From the NCBI GenBank assembly GCA_025618425.1, contig CM046833.1, positions 124,001 through 188,000 on the forward strand: 64,000 bases of DNA. The letters run 5' to 3'. Positions 1 to 9,313 of this stretch are shown here, one piece after another. Source of the stretch: Heliocidaris tuberculata. Its lineage: Eukaryota; Echinodermata; Echinoidea; Camarodonta; Echinometridae. Made by a program: the position numbers and the translations under genes. Numbering within the stretch: the first letter of the stretch is position 1; the number at the start of each line of letters is the position of its first letter. Under the pieces are notes generated by a model. That model was not told where the DNA came from, did no database searches, and was given only the letters and a program-made list of their open reading frames with translations.

Positions 1-261
1 CTCCCCCACCCTTCCTCCCCTTTATACCTATGATTCGAAAGAAAAAAAGAATGATCGCAAACAGACTACTTTATTGCGAAAGACAGAGAGAGGGGGGGGG
101 GGGGGGAATGAATGTGAAAATTCGTCGATGGAATGACCTTCAGCAAAAGTTATATGCTTGGGAATAGTATGATGATCACGATCTAAATGGGAGGGCTGAG
201 GAAAAAGTATAAATGAAAAGAAATTTGGATGAAGTTTTTTTTCCCATTTCCCCCATTTCAG
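1..261. other. Intronic or upstream sequence with poly-G tract
   Basis: No gene is seen. There is a run of G at about 92-107. A good polypyrimidine tract ending in AG at 260-261 directly precedes the first exon. The exon encoding whatever lies upstream is outside the window. Confidence 0.6.
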
Positions 262-513
262 ATTTTATATCATACATTGAAATATGGATGCTGGTGAAGT
301 ATGCTCGTGAGCATAATGACAGCGAGAAGCTTGCCAAGGTTCTCCAACATCTACTTGGAAATGAAGCCAGATCTCATACATTACTAACAGACGAGGATTA
401 TTACAAGGAAATGTGTAAATGGAAAGCTGAATACACTGGAACATGTGGGAAGGAAGACTTCTTTGATGTTTGTAGGAGAGAAGACTTAAATGCTGCTTTG
501 GACCAATTAAAAG
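262..513 (+). CDS. Death-fold-like domain exon D1 (internal exon)
   Basis: This is an internal coding exon of 252 bases (84 codons), open throughout, with a pyrimidine-rich acceptor ending in AG at 260-261 and a GT donor at 514 (gtatat). Both ends are phase 1, so it can be skipped or duplicated without changing frame. The product is a highly charged, helical domain of about 84 residues. The stretch CKWKAE two thirds of the way along resembles the conserved tryptophan of Death-domain helix 5, and it is followed by LNAALDQL, as expected for helix 6. I infer a Death-superfamily adaptor module; partner and pathway are unknown. An ATG at 213 lies upstream of the acceptor and is probably intronic. 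The same exon design recurs at 1057, 1650, 29312, 30225, 42963, 44222, 45540, 46131 and 47943. Confidence 0.65.
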
Positions 514-1056
514 GTATATTTCATTGATTATCATTCAAAGTAAATCGCATCCTGAAGAAATCCTCTTAATGACTTGAGAAATAAGTCTCATAGCAGTCAA
601 AATTAGAGTCATCCAGTGTCCTGTCGGCTTGAGTTTGTCAAAAAGATTCTTGATATCATTGGAGTCAGGTGGATTTTAAGGCCATACTATTGTCTAATTT
701 ATTCACAAACAAAGAATGCGTTGGCCAGACTCATCAACACCATGAAAAAACGATGTCAAGATGTCATTGACAAGCGTTGTTGATACACACATTAGTTACG
801 ATTAATGTTAACTGCTTTTTTTTTAATTGATGTTAACTGATGTTATTTGATATGAATGTTCTTCACATATTTGATGAAAATCAAAGTCATAAAGATTACA
901 AATATCAGTGGTACAGAAATATAATTTTAAAAAAAGTAAAATATGTAATAAAAACATTAATTCAAAAATCTAAAATGAAATAAGGTTCAACCTTTCTGTC
1001 TATGATATGTGCATTGTAGAAATATGTTAGAGAATCTATTTCACATGCATGTGTAG
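514..1056 (+). other. Intron between D1 and D2
   Basis: AT-rich sequence with no recognisable gene or repeat. It fills the interval between the donor of D1 and the acceptor of D2. Confidence 0.5.
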
Positions 1057-1347
1057 AATACTCCGACTCTACCAGACCATTGACAGAAGACGATCTGGCG
1101 CACACTTTGTGGCACATTGGTGAGAGTGGTCTGATTGTTGAGTTGCTGAAGCAACTGGGTGCGCTAGACGAACATGATGAACGCGTGAAGGAGATGAAGG
1201 CTAAGGGGAAAAGAGAAGTCTTCGAAGGAGCTATGAAAATCTTGAAATACTGGAGGGATGTAAACAACACAGGAAATCAAGAAGTGATGTTGAGCGTAGC
1301 ACTAGAGACAATCCAAGACAGCCCAAATGACAAGGACTTTTTTCGAA
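1057..1347 (+). CDS. Death-fold-like domain exon D2 (internal exon)
   Basis: This exon has 291 bases (97 codons). The acceptor is the AG at 1055-1056 and the donor is gtaaga at 1348; both junctions are phase 1, and the frame joins cleanly to D1 (G plus AA gives Glu). The domain begins near LTEDDLAHTLWHIGESG and carries ILKYWRDVN, the helix-5-like tryptophan motif, followed by a leucine-rich last helix. The pattern fits a Death domain of about 85-95 residues. The domain is quite diverged from D1 (identity not measured), so this is an old duplication. No start codon is needed. A reading from the TTG at 1080 would be an artefact of ignoring the upstream exon. Confidence 0.68.
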
Positions 1348-1649
1348 GTAAGAAATGCAGTTATTAATTTACATCTCACCAAAAGATGTACAAGATGAAT
1401 AAATCATTATTGATGTAAAATTTCCCGTATATTGGCAGAATTTCCACAGTTAATGAATGTTAATTGATAATATTTAAAAAAAAAGGTGTTAGAGAGCGCA
1501 GGGAACTTGTAACGCGTTTGTCGCGGGTTTATTAACTTAGAATCTGTTTAGAATTGATGATGCATGTCTCTGAAATTGTACATTGGTATGAATGATAACG
1601 AAAATATTCAGATTGAAATAAAGAAAACTGATAATTTATTTCCATTTAG
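1348..1649 (+). other. Intron between D2 and D3
   Basis: AT-rich intron. It ends in tttccatttag, a normal acceptor. No other feature is seen. Confidence 0.5.
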
Positions 1650-1958
1650 TACCTGAAGCGCAGAAATGTGGGCTAAACAAGAATGAAATAAAAGCTTTCT
1701 TACTACCCAAATTAACATCACGGCACTGTACTGAACTGGCTAATGCTATGGTGGATTTAAAGGCAAAATACTCTATGAACATCAAGCTGTTTGGAGCAAA
1801 GAACAAAGATGTTTGGATAGACGACGTCATCGAGCAAAACAGGACAGCTCTGTTCGATAGTCATCAAATGATCGAGGATTGGTGGGCTGAGCAGAACTGT
1901 AGTAATTACGAGAAGAGATGCATACTTCAGCATGCTGCTCAGGATCTACATGAAAAAG
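1650..1958 (+). CDS. Death-fold-like domain exon D3 (internal exon)
   Basis: This exon has 309 bases (103 codons), with acceptor AG at 1648-1649 and donor GT at 1959 (gtgata, weaker than consensus). Both ends are phase 1. The translated domain starts PEAQKCGLNKNEIKAF and contains the double-tryptophan motif MIEDWWAEQN followed by a last helix ending near HAAQDLHEKG. The arrangement matches the Death-fold pattern seen in D1 and D2. It could be the third of three consecutive domains of one protein whose next exon is either the one at 29312 or lies in a copy now lost. The weak donor might mean that the 3' part of this gene copy is decaying. Confidence 0.62.
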
Positions 1959-2121
1959 GTGATAACTTAGAAATATTATCAGTTTCATTTCAGTAACTTC
2001 AATGTTCATTTTTCAATCATAGTTCTAATGATGATGATGATAATAATGATAATAATTACAATAATAATAATGGTAATAATAATACTAATAATAAAATTAA
2101 TAATCTATCATAATAATGATG

Positions 2122-2185
<64 letters not shown>

Positions 2186-2215
2186 TAATAATAATAACTA
2201 GAAATTTAATTCGTC
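1959..2215. repeat. AT-rich trinucleotide microsatellite (AAT/ATG)n
   Basis: From about 2028 to 2198 the sequence is an imperfect (AAT)n/(GAT)n run. The same type of run also precedes the second copy of the neighbouring 2.2-kb repeat at 26853-27003, so it may belong to the insertion site or to the end of that element. Confidence 0.85.
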
Positions 2216-4412
2216 ACTGAAGACGAATTAGGTGGTCTGTCTGTCACTGTGGCAAATTGCTTTGTCAGGTGTGATAATATTTCTGCAAGATTATAATCAT
2301 AATGTTGACGACAATGATGATAAGATGGTCATATAAGTGATGACAATGACGATAATGATATATGGATAATGATGAGCATAATGACAATAATGATGACAAT
2401 AACCACGATAACCTAAGTGGCATAGCGCCCCTTCAGGTTCAATTTTATGGGCGATTTTTCGAAAAGTGCTTGAAATGGCATGAAACGTCTGCAAAATGAA
2501 TTTGGGAGGATTTGGATCATTTCTAAATTTTGCGCGCGCACGGACGCGCGGACGTACGCGTACGCGCGCGTTTAACGAAATGACCTTGACTGGAATGACA
2601 GTGACCTTAACCATGTCAAATATGAAAGAGAAATGACATTTCGTTATGAACATATGACCATAAGTTGATTTTCACAAAATGGCGCCTGGCTGACGTCCCA
2701 ATAACCTGATGACCTTTAAAAAGATGTGGGAACTTGACCTCATTAGGACTGATGACTGACGAAAATATGAAGAAAATTGACCGAGCCGATTTGGAGAAAT
2801 CGGGATAACGAACCGGACGATTTGATATTGCAGGACATGTGAAAGATATCCCCTTAGCTTTAATACACGACAGGGAATGAGATTCTACACAAACTACTGC
2901 ACACTACTTTGAATAGACATAACACGCAAAATTAGGCAGTTTATTACATTGTTTGTGATGGTATATGTTATAATAGTCGAAGAAGATGGTAGAATGAAAG
3001 GCAAAAAAAAAAAAAAAAAAAAAAAAATGGACCCACCGGGAATCGAACCGGGGTCGCCGGAGTGGGAGGCAAGTGCTTTACCAATGGACCAAAATATTTC
3101 CAATAGAGATAACACGTAAACGAAATACGGGATTCTGAAATCACATTTTGTAGTTAAAAAATGGGCATGATCCCGACATCTGATCAAAAATTGGAGGGCA
3201 CACTTGTGAAAGCTTATAGTCTCAGCTATAACATATTAAAATTTGGAAGAAAATCAAGCAGAAATAACAGAGATACTGCTCAAAGAAGACGGAAATGTAG
3301 AATCAAGATTTGAGAAAAAGTCATCTCCCATAGAGAATACACGCAAAATGTGAAAAATTGACATGCCTCCTTTAATCGCAAAAATACGCCATGATCCCTT
3401 TGTCAAAATTACAAATCGTGGTGACTAATCTTGTAGAGAATTGTCTCTGCTACAACATATCAAAATTTGGAAGAAAATCAACGATCTATTACTCAAATAT
3501 TGTCAAATGAATACAAAAATTATGACATCATTTTTTCAAAATTGAATTTTTGAGTTCATAGGCAAATGTGATGACGTCACAACATTTTTTGGGCCAAACT
3601 TTTGCATGAATCGAAATCTACAACTCATAGGCTTTCAGAATATGTAATAAAATTTGGGGGTACCGGTTCATTCTGACGAGCTATGGCGGATTCTAGATAG
3701 GCATGTTTTTACCACTTTTTACATTATATTGCCCATTGACGCACGCGCGGATTTTAAAGTTTGACGCAAGCGTGTGGCATTATTAGATGTCGAGAATGAC
3801 TGAAACTAATTGGAAATTGTCAAGAATTTTATCAGGAATCGATCCCATGCAAAAAAACGGCATTTCTACCTTCCGTACGTGCTACGCACGCGCAAAACGC
3901 GCGCGCGGACGCGTACGTACAGAAAATTTTGAAATGCTCAAAATGACCTGAACCGTACTCTACTTTGATCAAAAAGTGATTTTGAGCATTTCTAAATTTT
4001 GACGCGCGCGTACGTGCGCGTCATGACGCGCGCACGCGTTTTGATGAGATGTGATGTTGACCCTTGACCTGAAGTTCATGTGTACCAAATATAGTTCATT
4101 TTTGATCACTTGTAATGAAGATATGATCAATAATGTGATTTTACAAAATTGCGCCTGGATGACGTCACAATGACCTGATGACCTTGAAAAGTTTCGTGTG
4201 ACATCTTCGTTATGGGCTTTATAACTGGTATGAAAATCACGGAAATTGATCTTGTCAATTTTGAGATATCGTGCGCACAAAATTTTGAGGATAAAAATAA
4301 TAAAGAAAATTCTGACGAAATTAAGAGGTGATATGTCTACGACATACCACCTAATAAAGAAAATTCTGACGAAATTAATAGGTGATCTGTCTACGACAGA
4401 CCACCTAATAAT
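2216..4412 (+). repeat. Interspersed repeat A, copy 1 (about 2.2 kb)
   Basis: This block is shared with 27004-28733. Both copies begin with a hairpin around CACTGAAGACGAATTAGG, continue with TTAGGTGGTCTGTCTG, carry a tRNA-like segment, and finish with the inverse motif GACAGACCACCTAA. The ends therefore form short terminal inverted repeats. Internally the block holds several alternating CpG-rich tracts (2535-2572, 3884-3922, 4001-4040). No long protein is encoded, so this looks like a non-autonomous transposon. Superfamily is unknown. Confidence 0.7.
3026..3093 (-). repeat. tRNA-like segment inside repeat A
   Basis: On the minus strand this stretch reads like a degraded tRNA. It has a B-box type GGTTCGATTCC element, a D-arm-like TGGTAAAGCACTTGCC, and an anticodon-loop region containing CCTCCCAC, as in tRNA-Gly(CCC). 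The anticodon stem does not pair well, and the second copy (27380-27447) is more diverged. I treat it as a tRNA-derived repeat module, not a working tRNA gene. Confidence 0.55.
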
Positions 4413-4552
4413 ATCAGTCATATAATAATAATAACACCATAGAACAAGGAAACTTTTGAAAGAGGTCTCAACGCGCTGAGAAAAAGGTGAGAAAGAAGAT
4501 AAAGAAAAGTAGGAATGCTGCTGGAAATATTAAGTACTGAGTACAAAATTAA

Positions 4553-4840
4553 TCAGTTGAATATGTATGCTTTTAGTGCAGATTTGAATTGGCCAAGTGT
4601 GTAAGCTTGTCTTACATTGTGAGGGGTAATATTCCAGAGTTTTGGAGTAGCATGTGCAAAGCCCCGTTTACCATAACACTTTTGATTAAAAACGGGTACT
4701 TTGTATAGGTCTTTCAGGACTGACCTCAGATTTCTTAAAAATTCATATTTAACACGTAACTCTGATGGAGCCATGTCACGAAAACACTGGAATGCGAGTA
4801 GCAAGGTGATCTGACTGGTAACCAGTGTAAGGCTCTTAAC
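4553..4840 (-). pseudogene. LINE 3' fragment: C-terminal end of a reverse transcriptase ORF
   Basis: The minus strand encodes about 83 residues with the pattern typical of the extreme C-terminus of CR1/L2-type non-LTR retrotransposons: APSEL near the start, NLRSV, a middle section with KCYGKRGFAHATPKLWN, and a last helix FKSALKAYIFN before the stop. Just upstream, in another frame, is RALHWLPVR, the usual preceding motif; the frame change implies a small deletion. Everything 5' of this, including the catalytic region, is missing, so this is a dead 5'-truncated insertion. Confidence 0.75.
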
Positions 4841-4929
4841 ACAGACAATATGAATTCATGTTTTGGGGGTTTTTTTTAGTTCTTGTGACAATTCCTGCAG
4901 CCAAGTTTTCAATGACCTGAAGTTTCTGA

Positions 4930-5470
4930 AGCTGGGTATCTGGTACTCCGGGTAACCGACATTTGCTCCTGCGACAATTGCTCCTGCGATAAATGTTGCT
5001 AAAAATACGACAATTGCTCCTGCGATAATTGCTCCGACGACAATTGCTCCGCGATAATTGCTCCGATGACATTTGCTCCTGCGACTATTGGTCCTGCGAC
5101 AATTGCTCTTGGGACAATTGCTCCGTCGACATTTGCTCCGATCGAGTGGCAATTGCTCCGCGACAACTGCTCTGTCGATAAAAATGAATATATGCGACAA
5201 TTGCTCCTGAGACAATTTTGCCGTCGACATTTGCTCCGAAAGCCTCCGATCGAGCGACATTTGCTCCATTCGAGGGACAATTCCTCCGCGACAATTCCTC
5301 CGCGACATTAGCTCCGTCGAAGAAAGTGAATATGCGACAATATCACTGCTCCGCAGCAATTGCTCATGCGGCAACTGCTCCGCCGACATCTGCTCCGTCG
5401 ATAAATGCTTATATATATGCGGCAATATCATTGCCCCAACGACAACCTTATATAAAGTCCTCATCAAACG
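4930..5470. repeat. Minisatellite of about 15-bp units centred on CAATTG
   Basis: Units of the type GACAATTGCTCCTGC recur imperfectly over about 540 bases, interrupted by short spacers with ATATATGCGAC. Apparent proteins on both strands rich in Arg/Ser/Cys or Ala/Thr are products of this repetition. The same unit occurs in reverse orientation at about 24964-25106. Confidence 0.85.
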
Positions 5471-5585
5471 AATTCAGAACAATAGCTGTTGTTGGTGTTT
5501 TGGGATTTGGCGATAATTTTTTTTAAAGATATTTTTCTACCACTTTCCTTTCTGATTTCCCCCATGCGGAACTGCATGTTTGTTT

Positions 5586-5632
<47 letters not shown>

Positions 5633-5690
5633 TAGATATATAGATAATATATATAGATATATAGATAATATATATATATATATATATTTA
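5586..5690. repeat. (AT)n microsatellite
   Basis: Long alternating AT run with a few interruptions (atagat). Confidence 0.95.
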
Positions 5691-5850
5691 AAAAAATCGA
5701 GTGAATATTTCACTTCGCCGATGGAGTGAATAAAATTTTACTCAGTAATGAGTGAATTTTCGCTATCCTGAAGTTATAACTGACTGAAAATTTTGTTCTG
5801 TACATTTTGCCGAGTGAAAAACAAGCAGAGTGAATTCTGAGTGAATGTAT
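5691..5850. repeat. Dispersed GAGTGAA-rich repeat, copy 1
   Basis: The short motif GAGTGAA and its complement TTCACTC recur many times. A related block with the same motif, also adjacent to an (AT)n run, lies at 24115-24420. It is probably a mobile repeat associated with the AT run. Confidence 0.6.
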
Positions 5851-6091
5851 AATTATGACTCCTTGGCTGGACCAATAAGAATTGAGAAAATTTCCTTCAC
5901 GTGTCTACTTTCACCCAATCACAAACCGTGTAATTTGCCCGCGCTGTGCAGCGCAGAGATTCGATGCTGCATCATGCGCTGCATGCATGCCCCGCGATCA
6001 CGATATCTCGAGGCAAGGCGAAACGCATAGCTTGTACAAACCGGCCGGACGCACGCTCTATACATGCATACCGTGCTTATATCGAGCCACG

Positions 6092-6170
6092 ATGTATGTC
6101 GCTGCAACAAGTCTACGGAAGTTTCTTACTTCCAAAGGGGTGTCAGATGAAGTGATCAGAGTGTTTGAAG
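6092..6170 (+). pseudogene. SAM-like pseudogene exon 1 (start exon)
   Basis: An ATG at 6092 opens a frame of 26 complete codons that ends with LRKFLTSKGVSDEVIRVFE and a strong donor gtaagc at 6171 (phase 1). This is the first half of a SAM-like helical domain as found at the very N-terminus of the family. The frame is also open upstream to about 5882, but the CpG-rich leader there looks like 5' untranslated sequence, so I choose the ATG at 6092. Confidence 0.55.
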
Positions 6171-6530
6171 GTAAGCGAAAATAGTATTAATAATAGTAGT
6201 AATACAGAACAACCTCAGACTTTTCTCGAACTTTAGTCTTACTCTACCGTAGGCCTAAATGTTAACTGTTACTCCGTACTCGGAGTCGGACATTCTGTCG
6301 AGCGAGGCGTAAAACTGTGGTTAGGCGTTGTCGTGGGTTTTTGGTTTGGAGATGGCGGACGCTTTTTAAAAAGTTTTTCTGATTTGAAGGCCAAACTTTA
6401 GCACTGGGACATAATCAAATTTGTGAAATTACCTTGACCTGTATTTCTTTAAAATCCTTCTTTACCACATACTGCTGATAGATTTTTAAAAGCCATTTAA
6501 GTTGGACCTAAGTTAGGCCTAACTACATTA

Positions 6531-6932
6531 CACGGGCTGGCAAACCTGCAGAATAGGGGACCAGGCGAGCGTGCTGTATTCATTTGTGTGCAAGCAAATC
6601 TAGCCCAGCGGCAGCGGCAGCAGGACGATGTGCACTAGATTCAGCAGTGAAACATATGTGATTTTGACGACATTTCTGGCCAAAACCAAAATCATTTTCA
6701 TCAAATAATCGGAAATCTGAGAGCTGAAAGGACAATGTGATATGTAAGAACATGATTACCTGACAAAAACATATTTGAAAGTCATTTTGATCCCGATTAG
6801 GGCCTTGTCCCATACCTCAGCCCAAGGTATGGGACAAGGCCATAATCGGGGGTTTTGGCTGTCTGTGCACTGTATAAATTGCCCCTGTGCACGTCAGGTC
6901 CCCTATTCTCCGGGTTTGCCCACGGGCTATTT
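6531..6932. mobile_element. Miniature foldback element with central hairpin
   Basis: The outer ends are imperfect inverted copies (GGCAAACCTGCAGAATAGG on the left, the complement of GGGCAAACCCGGAGAATAGG on the right). The interior has a near-perfect hairpin, 26-bp arms with a 7-base loop, at about 6791-6849. It has no coding capacity. It sits in the first intron of the SAM-like pseudogene. Confidence 0.55.
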
Positions 6933-7070
6933 TATTTACCATTTTCCAAGTTATAAAGTAGCCTAGGGTCTAACTTTGTTATTAAAGATGAAAGCAAGTT
7001 GTTACAAAGTCGTTTTCGATTCTGTAACAGTTTAATAATAAAGTTACTAAGTTAGGTTCTAAGTTAGTAG

Positions 7071-7752
7071 TAGGGTGTCTGAAGTCACACTGAAAAGTGT
7101 CAGCTTAAAAACTGCTGATTCAGGGGGGAAAATGGCACAATTTTGGGGGCAAATTCATCCTGCTATTACAATGTGATCTGAATTAATTTTTATCTCATAT
7201 TTGGAATGTATGGAAAGAAAAAATCCTGGTCATTCTTTTGACACTAAGGACAAGTTTTTAGGCTCACTAGAAAATTAAAATAAGAGATGAATTGCAAATC
7301 CTTATATTTGTGTGTATTTAGATTGCCATTTCCCCATGCGCTTCCTATGGGAAAATGAAATTTCTGTTTTACACAAATTTTGTCACTTTTTCGCAATTTT
7401 GCACTGTGATCTGGTATTCAAACCTTGAAAAAAATCATACCATCAGAAAGATTGTAAAATTTCCTATCTGGTCATGTAAAGGACAAGTTTTTGACATTAA
7501 GTATAAAGTCGCAACAGGTCTCGGAAGCTCAAAATTTGGATTTCTGTGTGTCCCATTTCTTAACTACATAGCCTATGGCAGGAAAAAGCTGAAAAATGGT
7601 CCGATTTCATTCTCTTATTTTACAGTAATTAACTGGAAATTTTCATGAAATATCATATTTCTGTCAGTTTGATGGTTATTATTTTTCATATCCAGAAAGA
7701 AAATTTAATATTTTGAAATAAGAGAAATGATTTTTTTTCTCCAGACACCCTA
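7071..7752. mobile_element. 682-bp miniature transposon with 7-bp target duplication
   Basis: The element begins TAGGGTGTCTG and ends with its exact complement CAGACACCCTA. It is flanked on both sides by TTAGTAG (7064-7070 and 7753-7759), a 7-bp target-site duplication. The interior is AT-rich; a 97-codon open frame at 7355-7648 has no recognisable domain and is probably fortuitous. Superfamily not assigned. Confidence 0.7.
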
Positions 7753-7778
7753 TTAGTAGGGTGGTCTAACTTGGACAG

Positions 7779-8150
7779 TGGCGGCACCAGGATTTTTAAA
7801 GTTAGGGGGGGGGGCAAATGGGTGGCAAAAGAAAATGTTGGGGGGGGGGGCAAGGGCGGACCAAAAAAAAATGCGTGTATCGCAAAATCAAGCACGAGTG
7901 GGTAGGGTCCAGGGAATCACCCCCCCCCCCCCACCTTGATGCCGCCACTGTTTTCCAAGTTTCCGTTTTCTTTCTTTTTTCCTTCTTTTCTCCATTCCTT
8001 TCTCACTTTTTTCTTTCCTTTTCTTTTCTTTCTCATTTTCCACCCTTTTATTTTTTTTTCACTCCAAAAATTATTGGGGGGGGGGGCAACTTGAGGGGGG
8101 GGGAAAGCTTCCCATGCCCCCCCCCCCCCCCCCCATGGTGCCGCCGATTT
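7779..8150. repeat. G/C-homopolymer-rich element with GGCGGCACCAGG-type ends
   Basis: This starts CAGTGGCGGCACCAGG and contains the inverse TGCCGCCACTG at 7939-7949 and another TGCCGCCG at 8140, with runs of G and C up to about 17 bases. The ends resemble those of hAT-type miniature elements elsewhere in the window (31601, 54564). No clean 8-bp duplication is visible, so it is probably nested or decayed. Confidence 0.5.
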
Positions 8151-8695
8151 TGTACAGGGTTGGATGGAACGCCTTGGGGGAAAGGGCGCCCAACAGCGTT
8201 GGGTAGGTAAATTAACTGATGCTTAAATGTGTACAAACTGTATGGGGAAAAATGATTCAGGGGGATGAAATACTGCAACAAGAAGGAAACTGGGGGGGGG
8301 GGGGGGGGGGTCTTTATGAATATAAAAACACAGGAAAGTGGCTTGAAATTTGGGAGAAGCAACAAAAAAACAACAACAACAACAAAAAGAAAATAAAGTA
8401 GATATTCATTGATTTTTAAAACTGACTTAATTTTCATTATTGCGTAGGTGAAGCTTAGACCGGACAAGTTTGTCAAAATTCGACGCTTGCAAACATTCGA
8501 AGTAATGATTATAATCAATTACAAGTTGCTAAAATACAGCCCCGACATAGCACCTGAACAGCTCTCCGAAAGCCGCTGAAATGTGTGACGTCAAAGGGAG
8601 GACGTTAGCAGACGATTTCCATAACATCTCACATATTTTCAGTGCCTGTTTTGTCATCTTCTCTTTAGTTATTTTACTTCACTAGCATTAGTCTA
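8151..8695. other. No gene seen
   Basis: AT-rich intronic sequence with a poly-G run near 8293-8310 and A-rich tract near 8364-8398. Nothing else recognised before the DIRS left end. Confidence 0.5.
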
Positions 8696-8850
8696 TTTAC
8701 TACAATAAATTAATGTATCTACCTATTATTGCTAGTTTGGTCCAAACTACGCTACCACCGAGAAACTAAAAGTCACATTCGCGCACGCCCCACCCCCGTA
8801 TGACGCCTTCCCATAGTCACATGCGCGAGCGCACGCCCGCCATCTTCCTC
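8696..8850. repeat. DIRS left inverted terminal repeat
   Basis: About 155 bases matching the complement of 14692-14845 with only a few differences. It includes the GC-rich segment with GCGCGAGCGCACGCCCGCC. It likely contains the element's promoter. Confidence 0.88.
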
Positions 8851-9313
8851 TTTTCATTCTCGCTGCCGTAGAATAAACACATCAAGATAAGTCACTGCGC
8901 CAAAATTTGAGATTCTTCTCTAATTTGCGCTTTTTGATACTGCTTGACAAATAATTCCGTTCTCCTTTTAATCCTTATTAATTTGGTGGAACGGACTTCC
9001 CAGTCACTTTTGTTTGTTAGACAGGAAATTAGTTCAATTTCTGTCTCGCCTTTCTTCCCCTTTCGTTCCTCCCGGCGACATAGCTTTACGCGCGTTCGCT
9101 GGGCTAGCAATCCGCTGCTTAGCGCTTTGTTTACTTTCGTTAGGGTTTTCCCTTGTTGGCTGTTCGTGCATAGCCCCCGGGGTGTCGTTTTTTGTTCCCT
9201 TCGTAGGTAACGCTTTTAGTTGTACTTGTATTTTCTTTAGAAATACTACGTGCTAATTATTTATTTACACCCTCACGTTCTTGTCTCTTATTTCTTATCA
9301 TTTCAGGATCAGT

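Noticed and set aside
3026..3093. Functional tRNA-Gly gene
   Set aside because: The anticodon stem does not pair and the copy is embedded in a dispersed repeat; the second copy at 27380 is even more degraded.
2894..3187. 97-residue frame containing ASHSGDPGSIPGG on the minus strand
   Set aside because: This is the well-known product of reading through a tRNA-derived repeat, not a gene.
4836..5526. Overlapping Arg/Ser/Cys-rich and Ala-rich proteins on both strands
   Set aside because: They come from the 15-bp minisatellite read in several frames.
7355..7648. 97-residue frame inside the 682-bp miniature element
   Set aside because: No recognisable domain, AT-driven codon content, no splice or start context; more likely chance.
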